Source of the DNA: Chryseobacterium sp. MYb7
GTDB taxonomy: Bacteria; Bacteroidota; Bacteroidia; Flavobacteriales; Weeksellaceae
DNA length: 64,000 nt
Direction: 5' to 3'
Assembly (NCBI RefSeq): GCF_002979455.1
Contig: NZ_PCOU01000001.1
Span: forward strand, 124,001 to 188,000
Below, in pieces: positions 27,344-35,220 of the stretch. The stretch's first letter is position 1. Each line of letters starts with the position of its first letter. A program made the position numbers and the translations under genes. The notes under the pieces are model-generated. The model worked only from the letters and a program-made list of their open reading frames with translations. It was not told the DNA's origin and made no database searches.

Positions 27344-29422
27344 TTATCTGTTAAGCTGTTTTGTTTTTAACCAATAAGAAGTAGACTGATAGGCTGATAC
27401 GGCATCATCTACCAATTTCTGATTTGTATTTTTCAATAATTTCTCGTCATAATATAGCTTAAATGCCGGTGCAAGATCGCTTTTTTCCAATTCTAAAGAA
27501 TACTGTTTTGCCTTCTTTACCGGAGAAATAATCGTTAGACGGCCATCTTTTACAAATCCTAAATCCTGATATGTTGCAATATAAGCCTTAGGCTGGAATT
27601 CTTTTTTGAAAACATCCTGCCCCAAAAATTTAGATTGATAACTGAAATTAAGTAGTCCCATAACGGTAGGCATCACATCGATCTGAGACATTAGGCCATC
27701 AAATTTTTGAGGCTGAACGAATCCTTCTGAAAAGACCAGCGCAGGAATTCTGTATTTATCCATAGGAAGTTCTGTTTTTCCGGCACTTGATGCACAGTGA
27801 TCTGCAATGATAACAAAAACCGTGTTTTTATACCAGTCCTGTTTTTTAGCCATTTCAAAGAACAGTTTAAGAGAATAATCTGTATATTTCACACCTCCTT
27901 CACGTGATTTTGCTGTTCCCGGAATATCTATTCTTCCATCAGGATAAGTAAATGGTCTGTGGTTGGAAACGGTCATCCAGTGATTGAAAAACGGTTTCCC
28001 TGATTTTGCTTCCGCATTCATTACTTTAATGGCTTTTCTGGCCATATCTTCATCAGCAACACCCCAAACATTGGCAAAAGTAATTTCTTCAGGCTTAAAG
28101 TTGTTTCTGTCTACAATCCCATAGCCATTTCCAGCGAAGAAGTCCTGCATATTATCAAAATAGCTGTATCCTCCGTATAGAAATTTGACATCATATCCTT
28201 TGGATTTGAAAACACTTCCGGTTGTAAATTTATTTTTATTGTCATCTCTCTTGATAATACTTTCTCCAGCTGTAGGAGGAATGCAAAGCGTTAAAGCTTC
28301 AAGACCACGCACTGTTCTGTTTCCGGTTGCATACAGATTGGTAAACATCAACGACTTATCTGCAAGGCTGTCTAGGAAAGGAGTAATTTTTTGGGTATTG
28401 CCATAATGCTCCATGAAATCTGCTGAAAGGCTTTCTATAGAGATCAATACAACGTTTTTCTTTACCTCAGGCTGTTCTGCAACTACGGCTCTTGAAAGCG
28501 CTTGTTGAGGATACTGGCTTAGGAAATTCTTTTCGGCCTGCTGCTGGTTAATCTGTGAATAAAACTGGAAATAGTCCAGTTCATTATGGGTAAATGCCCA
28601 GTAGAACTTAGGAAGTCCGTTGGCTTCAATTTCGTCCGCAAAAACATTGTCTGACCTGATTTGCATCAAAGAAGGTATTGCCAGAGCACTAAGCGCACAA
28701 AGCACCATAAAGCTACCCAGAAGAACCATTTTTTGTTTAAAATCAGGAAGTTCCAGCAATTCATCTTTTGTCTTTTTATAAATGAACCATGTGATGGTAA
28801 GCGTAACGATCATTATTCCGGAAAATAGGGGAACAACAGGATAGCTTTCCATGATATTCCCGATCACTTCATTGGTATAGATAAGATAATCTACGGCAAT
28901 AAAATTATAACGAACTCCAAATTCATTGTAAAAGAAGTATTCACTTACTCCATTGAAAATAATCAGAAGAACATATAATAATAATGTGATGAAATATAAT
29001 ATGTTACGTATTTTTGTTCTTTGAGTAGGAAGGAAAAGCATCAATCCGAAGAAAAGAGTTTTTATCCCAACAAAAACAAGAGCAACCTCCATGATAGAAC
29101 CTCCATATTGCTTGAAAATGTTGTTTGGAACAAGCCATATATAAAGGAAGAACAGAACCAAAGCACTCAAAATAACATATCCGTAAGGTTTTTTATATTT
29201 TGAATTGGAGAGGAAGAGGAAGTAAAGCGCAAGAATAGAACTGGCCAGTATGAAAACAAAAATGTCATTCACCAGACCTATCAGCAACACTTTAATAACT
29301 TCGAAAAATCCAAAACTAGCTGTCGTAATAGGATGAAAAAAGAATACTGTTCTTATTATCAACGAAATAATAAGATAGAAAACTCCTAAATATAGGAACG
29401 GTTTTATTTTGCTTAAAAACAT
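27344..29422 (-). CDS. LTA-synthase-like membrane sulfatase
   Basis: 692 aa from the ATG at 29422. A longer frame starts at 29497, but an exact -7 box lies at 29456-29449 between the two, which favours the shorter form. Five N-terminal TM helices (about 10-260) lead to a periplasmic alkaline-phosphatase-fold domain with KKNVVLISIESLSADF near 325, the nucleophile-type Thr in NRTVRGLEAL near 372 and IADHCASSAGKTELPM near 565. Relatives polymerise lipoteichoic acid or transfer phosphoethanolamine/phosphoglycerol to envelope lipids. The substrate here is unknown. Confidence 0.88.
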   Translation of the reverse strand: MFLSKIKPFLYLGVFYLIISLIIRTVFFFHPITTASFGFFEVIKVLLIGLVNDIFVFILASSILALYFLFLSNSKYKKPYGYVILSALVLFFLYIWLVPNNIFKQYGGSIMEVALVFVGIKTLFFGLMLFLPTQRTKIRNILYFITLLLYVLLIIFNGVSEYFFYNEFGVRYNFIAVDYLIYTNEVIGNIMESYPVVPLFSGIMIVTLTITWFIYKKTKDELLELPDFKQKMVLLGSFMVLCALSALAIPSLMQIRSDNVFADEIEANGLPKFYWAFTHNELDYFQFYSQINQQQAEKNFLSQYPQQALSRAVVAEQPEVKKNVVLISIESLSADFMEHYGNTQKITPFLDSLADKSLMFTNLYATGNRTVRGLEALTLCIPPTAGESIIKRDDNKNKFTTGSVFKSKGYDVKFLYGGYSYFDNMQDFFAGNGYGIVDRNNFKPEEITFANVWGVADEDMARKAIKVMNAEAKSGKPFFNHWMTVSNHRPFTYPDGRIDIPGTAKSREGGVKYTDYSLKLFFEMAKKQDWYKNTVFVIIADHCASSAGKTELPMDKYRIPALVFSEGFVQPQKFDGLMSQIDVMPTVMGLLNFSYQSKFLGQDVFKKEFQPKAYIATYQDLGFVKDGRLTIISPVKKAKQYSLELEKSDLAPAFKLYYDEKLLKNTNQKLVDDAVSAYQSTSYWLKTKQLNR

Positions 29423-29448
29423 GTATGTACTGTTTTTATTAGTTTTCA

Positions 29449-29456
29449 CAAAGATA
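29449..29456 (-). promoter_or_regulatory. -7 box of the LTA-synthase-like gene
   Basis: TATCTTTG on the minus strand, exact TAnnTTTG, 26 bases before the ATG at 29422 and downstream of the alternative start at 29497. Confidence 0.55.
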
Positions 29457-29543
29457 GTTTTTGTATATAACTTTTGACAGAAATAAAACAAAAACATCCC
29501 GTTTATTAATAAGATTTATGATTTAGAAATAAGCTAATAAAAA

Positions 29544-29565
29544 GGGACTATTGAAAAATAGTCCC
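29544..29565 (-). terminator. Terminator of ribH
   Basis: Nine-base stem GGGACTATT / AATAGTCCC with a 4-base loop and T run on the minus strand. Confidence 0.85.
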
Positions 29566-29591
29566 GATATATTATGAAGGTTGATCTGTGG

Positions 29592-30110
29592 TTAAGAGTG
29601 TCCGAAACCGATATTTCCTTTTTTATCAGATAATTTCTTTTTGAAATCAATCATTCTTAAAGCGGTAACAGCTGCTTCTACACCTTTGTTTCCAAGATCA
29701 CCACCACTTCTTGCGATAGATTGCTCTTTGGTATCATCTGTTAATACACAGAAAATAGTAGGAGTATCTGTCATGATGTTACAGTCTTTGATTCCCTGTG
29801 CTACTGCAGAACATACATAATCAAAATGAGGTGTTTCTCCACGGATTACACACCCTATAGAAATTATTGCATCATATTTTCTCTCTTTGCAAAGCTGCAT
29901 GCTTGCATAGTTGAGTTCGAAAGCACCGGGAACAGGGAAAAGTTTGATGTTTTCAGGTTTTACGCCTTCTTTTTCAAGTATTTCCAAAGCTGCATCACGA
30001 AGATTGTACGTTACAAAATCATTCCACTCAGAAAAAACAATGCCGATAGAAAAATCTTCGGCATTCGTTATATGAAGTGGCTTGTAATCGGAAAGATTAA
30101 CTGTTGCCAT
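29592..30110 (-). CDS. ribH: 6,7-dimethyl-8-ribityllumazine synthase
   Basis: 172 aa, normal for lumazine synthase, which joins 5-amino-6-ribitylaminouracil and dihydroxybutanone phosphate in riboflavin synthesis. Blocks seen: FSEWNDFVTYNL near residue 27, VPGAFELNYA near 60, ISIGCVIRGETPHFDYVC near 82 with the catalytic His, and LTDDTKEQSIAR near 122 followed by GGDLGNKGVEAA. It starts 3 bases after the stop of the upstream TPR gene, so they are one operon, driven from the promoter at 30843. Confidence 0.96.
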   Translation of the reverse strand: MATVNLSDYKPLHITNAEDFSIGIVFSEWNDFVTYNLRDAALEILEKEGVKPENIKLFPVPGAFELNYASMQLCKERKYDAIISIGCVIRGETPHFDYVCSAVAQGIKDCNIMTDTPTIFCVLTDDTKEQSIARSGGDLGNKGVEAAVTALRMIDFKKKLSDKKGNIGFGHS

Positions 30111-30113
30111 TTT

Positions 30114-30821
30114 TTAGTAATATTTAGTCATTTCAATATAAGAATCAGACATTCCGTTGTCGTAGTCCTGATATTTCTCGTCAATTGCAGAGAAGTATTT
30201 TTTAGCTTCTGCATTTTTCTTTAATCCTAAAGCTACAATACCTGCTTTTCTTGTGAAATAGTAGGTTGTATAAGGATCATCAGAAGCAGTTGCTGCTTTG
30301 TCTAATAAAGCTAAAGCCTCATCGTTTTTGTTAAGACCTGATTTTGCATCTGCCATAGCTCCGAATTTCATTGCTACTAAAGTTTTGTTATCAGATGAAA
30401 ACTGATCTAAAAGATCGTAAGCTTCTTGGAATTTTCCTTCTTTGAATTTCAATAAACCTGCATTGTAAGATGAAAGTTTACCGATTTTAGTAGAAGAATA
30501 TTCGTTATATGTACCTACAAAACCTGGGTTAGCTGCAGATTTTCCACCTAAAGCGTCCTTATCTTTACCTTCAGTAAGACTTTTTTGAGCAGAAAGGAAA
30601 CTTTTCATAGCTTCAACGTTCTTTGGAGCAACTACAAATTGCTTGTAAGCAAAGAATCCTAAAACTCCTAAAATTAATGCTCCAAATACAAATCCTAGCG
30701 GCTTTGAATATTTTTCAACAAATCTTTCAGTGTTTAAAGCTTCTCTGTCAAGGTCTTTAAAGAACTCAACCGTTTCTTTACCTTCTTGCTCGTTTTGAGC
30801 ACTCTTTCCCAATTTTGCCAT
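30114..30821 (-). CDS. TPR membrane protein (YfgM-like)
   Basis: 235 aa. A charged cytoplasmic N-terminus of about 45 residues, one TM helix (PLGFVFGALILGVLGFFAY, about 45-63) and a periplasmic domain of TPR-like helices: KFKEGKFQEAYDLL near 124, GLNKNDEALALLDKA near 165 and ALGLKKNAEAKKYFSAI near 200. This is the layout of YfgM/ancillary SecYEG-type TPR proteins. It precedes ribH with 3 bases between, a pairing common in Bacteroidota. Confidence 0.85.
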   Translation of the reverse strand: MAKLGKSAQNEQEGKETVEFFKDLDREALNTERFVEKYSKPLGFVFGALILGVLGFFAYKQFVVAPKNVEAMKSFLSAQKSLTEGKDKDALGGKSAANPGFVGTYNEYSSTKIGKLSSYNAGLLKFKEGKFQEAYDLLDQFSSDNKTLVAMKFGAMADAKSGLNKNDEALALLDKAATASDDPYTTYYFTRKAGIVALGLKKNAEAKKYFSAIDEKYQDYDNGMSDSYIEMTKYY

Positions 30822-30842
30822 AAGTTTTTAAAAATTGAAATG

Positions 30843-30873
30843 CAAATTTAATTGTTTCTGAATGATTTACAAA
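30843..30873 (-). promoter_or_regulatory. Promoter of the TPR-ribH operon
   Basis: On the minus strand TTTTG, a 19-base spacer and TAAATTTG make a full -33/-7 pair. The -7 box ends 21 bases before the ATG. Confidence 0.8.
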
Positions 30874-30943
30874 ATACTTTGTGAGTATTATTGATGAAAT
30901 TTGGTGAATTGTTAATTGTGAATGATGAATTTATTAAAAAAAG

Positions 30944-31038
30944 ATGCTTCGACAGGCTCAGCATGACACTTCTAATACTACTTGTTCTAATCTTACAGTA
31001 AATTATTAGCGTTGTCATGCTGAGCGGAGTCGAAGCAT
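30944..31038. repeat. Long imperfect inverted repeat (palindromic intergenic element)
   Basis: The left arm (30944-30968) reads ATGCTTCGACAGGCTCAGCA then TGACA. The right arm (31013-31038) reads TGTCATGCTGAGCGGAGTCG then AAGCAT. The arms are complementary except for 3-4 central bases, with a 44-base loop. It lies between the end of apt and the promoter of the TPR gene and may end apt transcription. Related TGTCATGCTGAGC sequences are widespread intergenic repeats in bacteria. Confidence 0.8.
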
Positions 31039-31064
31039 ATATCTTAATCTTGTTAGGATCAATC

Positions 31065-31601
31065 TTAATATCCTAAAATATGATAGACTTCTGCACCAAA
31101 TTTCTTCAGTTTTTCATCACCATTCAAATCTTTTAAGCCGATAAGGAAACTGAATTGGGAAACTGTTGCTCCCTGTTTTTCAACCAACTTTGCGGCGGCT
31201 TCTGTAGTTCCTCCTGTTGCTAAAAGATCATCATGAATCAAAACTCTTTGTCCTGGTTTTATCTGTCCTTCGCGGGTTTCAATAACAGCACTTCCATACT
31301 CCAGGTCATATTTTTCTGAAATGACAGGTGGAGGAAGCTTTCCGGCTTTTCTGATTAAAATGAATGGAACTTCCAGTGCTACTGCAATAGCGATTCCAAA
31401 TAAATAACCACGGCTTTCTATTCCGCAGACTGCATCTACTTTTCCTTTACTGAAGGCTGCAAGATCCGCAATAACGTCTTCATAAAGTTTTGGATTTAAA
31501 AAGATGGGTGAAATATCTTTAAACTGTATTCCCGGAATCGGAAAATCAGGGATATTTTCAATTGTTTCTTCTAGTTTTCTGATCAGTTCTGCTGAAGCCA
31601 T
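31065..31601 (-). CDS. apt: Adenine phosphoribosyltransferase
   Basis: 178 aa, typical for Apt, which converts adenine plus PRPP to AMP. Start block IENIPDFPIPGIQFKDISP near residue 13, GIESRGYLFG near 60, the GKLPPPVISEKYDLEYG lid near 87 and the PRPP loop VLIHDDLLATGGTTEAA near 120. Its start lies 3 bases after the stop of the upstream lipoprotein gene, so the two are probably co-transcribed. Confidence 0.96.
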   Translation of the reverse strand: MASAELIRKLEETIENIPDFPIPGIQFKDISPIFLNPKLYEDVIADLAAFSKGKVDAVCGIESRGYLFGIAIAVALEVPFILIRKAGKLPPPVISEKYDLEYGSAVIETREGQIKPGQRVLIHDDLLATGGTTEAAAKLVEKQGATVSQFSFLIGLKDLNGDEKLKKFGAEVYHILGY

Positions 31602-31604
31602 GTA

Positions 31605-32804
31605 TTAATTGATTTTATAGCTGGAAATTTTCCACTCTCCATTTACATTTTTAAGTCCGAAAGTAACTTTTAATGAGGTCGTTTTACCACTTTTATCCGT
31701 TACATCATACGTAGCATTTACACTTGCTCCGTTGGCAGTGGCTCCGTTTGTGGTAATATTTTTTACGCTTACATTTTTTACAGCTCCAAAACCTGAATTA
31801 GGGTTGGAGAAAGACTCATAGCTTCCCCAGCTTGGATTGTTTGATGTATCGTAAGCTGCTTTTAAATTCTGAGAGCTTACACTGTTTAAAAACTTGCTTA
31901 CTGTATTTTTAGGATCCGCTGTCGGCTGCTTTGGAGTTGCCGGTGCAGTTGGAGTAGTGGTTGCAGGATCTGTAGTTGCTCCTGTAGTTGCTGCTGGATT
32001 GTTTGGATCTACTACTGCGCTTGGCTGTTCCGGTACAGCAAGTGTATCGGTTTTAGGAATGGCAGGAACTTTCAGAGCTGCTGCGTTAACATCAAGCCCG
32101 ATTTTTGACATTTTGAAAGTTTTGGCTGTTGTTTTTACAGAAACTGTAATATCGATTTTATTATCCACCACTTTTGCCGCGGGAATAGAGGAAAATTTCA
32201 GGTTGAATCCTTTGAAGTTATTATCCTGCATCAGATTTTTAGCAGTAGCCAATTTTACTCCATTGCTGAATACTTCAAGAGTAGCTTCAAGACCAGCTCC
32301 TGTAAATGACACAGGGTTTCCTGCTGCATCTACAAGTCTTGGAACGATCTGAATAGCAGTAGGTGCTCCGGATCCGTCGTCTCCGGTAGGTCTCGTAACA
32401 ATGCTTAATGATCCGGCTTTCACATCATTAGGATCACTTTCTTTAGCTTTATCATCCCCGAAGATATTCATTTCTCCAAGTGATGGTGGGGCAGTACTTG
32501 CCCATTCTATTCCGTTTTTCTGTGCAACCTCGTCTGCAAGAGACATGATTTCAGGTACTTTTTTTCCATTAATCAGTTTTCCAAGAGCTTTTAATTCATT
32601 GATATCACCATCTGCTTCTACGCCAAATGTTTTTAGGATATAAAGAGCCTCATTAAACTTAATCTGCTTAATGGTTGGTAAACTGGAAGTCATATCATTG
32701 ATACTTGACTGCAGTGTTTTAGTATTCGTAGCATCTACATGATCTTTCTTACATGCTGTAAAAAGCAAGAGACTGAAAACAAGTAGAAAAGAAAACTTTT
32801 TCAT
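31605..32804 (-). CDS. Predicted lipoprotein with NTF2-like C-terminus
   Basis: 399 aa. Lipoprotein signal peptide with lipobox LFTAC (Cys near residue 18) followed by KKD. A helical first part and a domain of about 150 residues (about 125-250) lead to a low-complexity Pro/Thr/Ala linker (about 250-300). A C-terminal 100-residue domain follows (SKFLNSVSSQNLKAAYD to GEWKISSYKIN) that looks like an NTF2/DUF4878-type cone fold. It is upstream of apt in the same unit. Probably envelope located; function unknown. Confidence 0.75.
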   Translation of the reverse strand: MKKFSFLLVFSLLLFTACKKDHVDATNTKTLQSSINDMTSSLPTIKQIKFNEALYILKTFGVEADGDINELKALGKLINGKKVPEIMSLADEVAQKNGIEWASTAPPSLGEMNIFGDDKAKESDPNDVKAGSLSIVTRPTGDDGSGAPTAIQIVPRLVDAAGNPVSFTGAGLEATLEVFSNGVKLATAKNLMQDNNFKGFNLKFSSIPAAKVVDNKIDITVSVKTTAKTFKMSKIGLDVNAAALKVPAIPKTDTLAVPEQPSAVVDPNNPAATTGATTDPATTTPTAPATPKQPTADPKNTVSKFLNSVSSQNLKAAYDTSNNPSWGSYESFSNPNSGFGAVKNVSVKNITTNGATANGASVNATYDVTDKSGKTTSLKVTFGLKNVNGEWKISSYKIN

Positions 32805-32821
32805 TTTTATTTGGTTTGTTG

Positions 32822-32829
32822 CAAATTTA
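32822..32829 (-). promoter_or_regulatory. -7 box of the lipoprotein-apt unit
   Basis: TAAATTTG on the minus strand, exact match, 18 bases before the ATG. No clear -33 box. Confidence 0.5.
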
Positions 32830-32920
32830 ATAAAACCTTTATTAATACTGGATTTTATTTTTACTTTATGTTTTCAGACCCATCTTATTTCTTTTCCTCA
32901 GTATCCATAATCCTATATTT

Positions 32921-33937
32921 TTACTTTTTATTAGGCAGCTCTTTTAGATCTCCTTTGAAAAAGTTACTGAAAATAGTCTGCATATTTGGGAATGAAGAAT
33001 CTTGCCAGTAAGAGGTTTTGTATTTACTTTTGTCTTCATCAAACTTGACCTTTTCAATATCATTGTCATTATTGAAGCTCAATTCTGTGGGATAGAAATT
33101 AGTGTAAACCGCTATCTGATTATAATTGGGTTCGCTTTTATGCTTAAGTTTTACAAAAACAAGTTCATTGTATTCCAGGAAATCTTTCAGTGTCTTTTCT
33201 GACCCTTTTTCAAAGGACATATTCAAAATGGTTCTTATATCATAAAATCGATATCCAAAGAATGAAAACTCTTTTTCCTGGAGTATACCCTCCGTCACTT
33301 CAATCTGATCTTTTCGATCTCCTTTTAATTCTTTAATGAGATTTCTTTTCGTTTTATATTCTTCCGGATTTCCTACATTCTTAAGCTTTGGAATCTGTAG
33401 GGATTTGCCATAATCCCATGATGACGTTTCTTTTTTTTCGTTTTTAGCTTCCGTCAGTCTGAAAACTCTGTATTGTTCAACATTGGTGCTTTTCAGTTTT
33501 TTGGTTTTATTATCAAAAATGTAAGTGACAATTCCATCAGCATAACTATTCAATTTATTGTTTACAGTGACATAAGCGTTAAAATTTCCTTTAATAAAAA
33601 TGTATCTGGCAGGTTTGCTATTTTTGATGACAACTGTTTCTATTTCCTTCACCTGATCATTGAGTTTGATAACAGGCTGATCAAAATCAGAATATGATAA
33701 TGTGGCTACAGGAAAATTATTATATACCAGCTGAAACTTTTCTTGTGCCGGAGATATTGTTTGTTTATCAATTTTTCCATCAATATCAGAATAGGCCAGG
33801 ATATTACCATCTTTTCCAAATACCGAAACTCTTGGAAGAGGCTGATTGGTTTTTTCAGAGACAAATGTGATGGTTTGAGCCTGAATACAGCCGAATAAAA
33901 ATATAAATAATGAGTAAAGGACAAATTTTGTTTTCAT
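32921..33937 (-). CDS. Exported protein with carboxypeptidase-regulatory-like start
   Basis: 338 aa. The signal peptide is cut after IQAQ (residue 21); the Cys at residue 17 lies just before the cut and is unlikely to be a lipidation site. Residues 21-90 look like the small beta domain (CarboxypepD-reg) common at the N-terminus of Bacteroidota envelope proteins: FVSEKTNQPLPRVSVFGKDG then YSDIDGK. The rest, including a block FFGYRFYDIRTILN near 230, resembles no family I know. Monocistronic. Function unknown. Confidence 0.7.
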   Translation of the reverse strand: MKTKFVLYSLFIFLFGCIQAQTITFVSEKTNQPLPRVSVFGKDGNILAYSDIDGKIDKQTISPAQEKFQLVYNNFPVATLSYSDFDQPVIKLNDQVKEIETVVIKNSKPARYIFIKGNFNAYVTVNNKLNSYADGIVTYIFDNKTKKLKSTNVEQYRVFRLTEAKNEKKETSSWDYGKSLQIPKLKNVGNPEEYKTKRNLIKELKGDRKDQIEVTEGILQEKEFSFFGYRFYDIRTILNMSFEKGSEKTLKDFLEYNELVFVKLKHKSEPNYNQIAVYTNFYPTELSFNNDNDIEKVKFDEDKSKYKTSYWQDSSFPNMQTIFSNFFKGDLKELPNKK

Positions 33938-34020
33938 AATAAGAATTTGTTTTAGTGAATCATCTCATTATAGAGACGCATAAAGCCCGGAATGGTTGCC
34001 TGTAGACTCATATGCATTAT

Positions 34021-34052
34021 AAAAGACTGATTGTTAAAACAATCAGTCTTTT
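34021..34052. terminator. Orphan terminator-like hairpin in a divergent gap
   Basis: Perfect 15-base arms AAAAGACTGATTGTT / AACAATCAGTCTTTT. It lies between two divergently transcribed genes, where no terminator is expected. The 268-base gap 33938-34205 holds no convincing gene; a 22-codon frame at about 34055-34123 on the minus strand is the best candidate and is weak. Confidence 0.7.
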
Positions 34053-34205
34053 ATAATTTTATTTTGTTACAAATCCCTATAGATGAATTTGTATTCTGAA
34101 GAATGATACAAACCATAGATATTTTACGATCTCATCTTTTGTCTTGGAAAATTATTGTAATTTTATTTGTTTTAATTGTTGAGATTAAGCTACAGTTTTT
34201 TTGTT

Positions 34206-35117
34206 ATGCAGTCTCGCTTAATTTCATATTTAATGAATAGTTTCAAAAAAAGATATCATTATTATCGTTTTTTTTTCAGCACCAGAAAACTGAGAAAGAA
34301 TTTTCCATTTTATAAAGTGGAATCTCTGGCAGAAACAATGGATGAAATCCGTGTTCATAAAAAGAATATCAGCAGATTTGGAGACGGAGAGTTTCGTTTA
34401 GTACTCAATACAGCGGGTATTGGTTTCCAAAATGGAAGTGAAGAGATAACGCACAGGCTTCGGGAAGTTCTGACCTCAGATTTACCGAATCATCTGGTAG
34501 CTATTCCTGAAACTTTCTCTCTGAGAAATAATCTCAATTGGAGGGTGAAATTTTGGTGGCTGAATTACATCAATACAGTTGGAGTTCAGATTTCCCAGCA
34601 TCTGAACCCTAAGAAAAAATATGCTAATGCTTTTATTACCCGTTTTTATCTAGATTATGAAACCAAAAAACATATTCCTGAAATTCTTGAGAAAATAAAA
34701 AAACTTTGGAAAGATCAGGATGTTTTGATTGTAGAAGGTGAATATTCACGATTAGGAGTTGGAAATGATCTTTTTGATGATGTAAAATCTTTGCAAAGGA
34801 TTCTTTGTCCTGCAAAAGATGCTTTTTCTTCCTATCAGGAAATTCTTTCTGAAATTAAAGTTCTGGGAAGAGATAAGCTGGTACTTTTAGCACTTGGGCC
34901 TACAGCAACGGTAATGGCGTATGATTTGGCAAAAGAAAACATCTGGACAATAGATATAGGACATGTAGATTTAGAATACATGTGGTATTTACAGAATGCT
35001 CAGGAAAAAGTACCTGTTGCAGGAAGGTTGGTGAATGAAGCTATTAGAGAGCAAATCGTAGAAATACCTGAAGAGGAGAAGGCGAAATATGAAAATTCTA
35101 TCATAAAGAAAATGTAG
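34206..35117 (+). CDS. GT-D type glycosyltransferase (SP_1767 / DUF1792 family)
   Basis: 303 aa from the ATG at 34206; the ATG at 34233 is an equally possible start, while an upstream TTG is less likely. The family motif SRFGDGEFRL is near residue 57, followed by NGSEEITHRLREVLTS and, near 190, VEGEYSRLGVGNDLFDDV. The DUF1792 (GT-D) fold of streptococcal relatives adds glucose to protein-linked glycans. The donor, acceptor and pathway here are unknown. It is followed by another putative sugar transferase and is not inside a large polysaccharide cluster. Confidence 0.8.
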   Translation: MQSRLISYLMNSFKKRYHYYRFFFSTRKLRKNFPFYKVESLAETMDEIRVHKKNISRFGDGEFRLVLNTAGIGFQNGSEEITHRLREVLTSDLPNHLVAIPETFSLRNNLNWRVKFWWLNYINTVGVQISQHLNPKKKYANAFITRFYLDYETKKHIPEILEKIKKLWKDQDVLIVEGEYSRLGVGNDLFDDVKSLQRILCPAKDAFSSYQEILSEIKVLGRDKLVLLALGPTATVMAYDLAKENIWTIDIGHVDLEYMWYLQNAQEKVPVAGRLVNEAIREQIVEIPEEEKAKYENSIIKKM

Positions 35118-35220
35118 AAGGGTTTAATTTTTTCCATCCCTGGATTTTCTCATCTTACTTAAATACCGTATTTTCTGAGTTTTGAGAAATCTGAAAATAA
35201 AAAATATAATATATAAACAC

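Noticed and set aside
29423..29497. N-terminal extension of the LTA-synthase-like gene
   Set aside because: An exact -7 box lies inside it and the extension adds no membrane or signal feature, so the start at 29422 is preferred.
31894..32352. 152-codon plus-strand frame opposite the lipoprotein gene
   Set aside because: Composition (Val/Gly/Ala/Ser runs) mirrors the Thr/Pro/Ala linker of the real gene; no signal or motif of its own.
33938..34205. tRNA or known riboswitch in the divergent gap with the orphan hairpin
   Set aside because: No cloverleaf, no CCA end and no recognisable riboswitch core; only a simple hairpin is supported.
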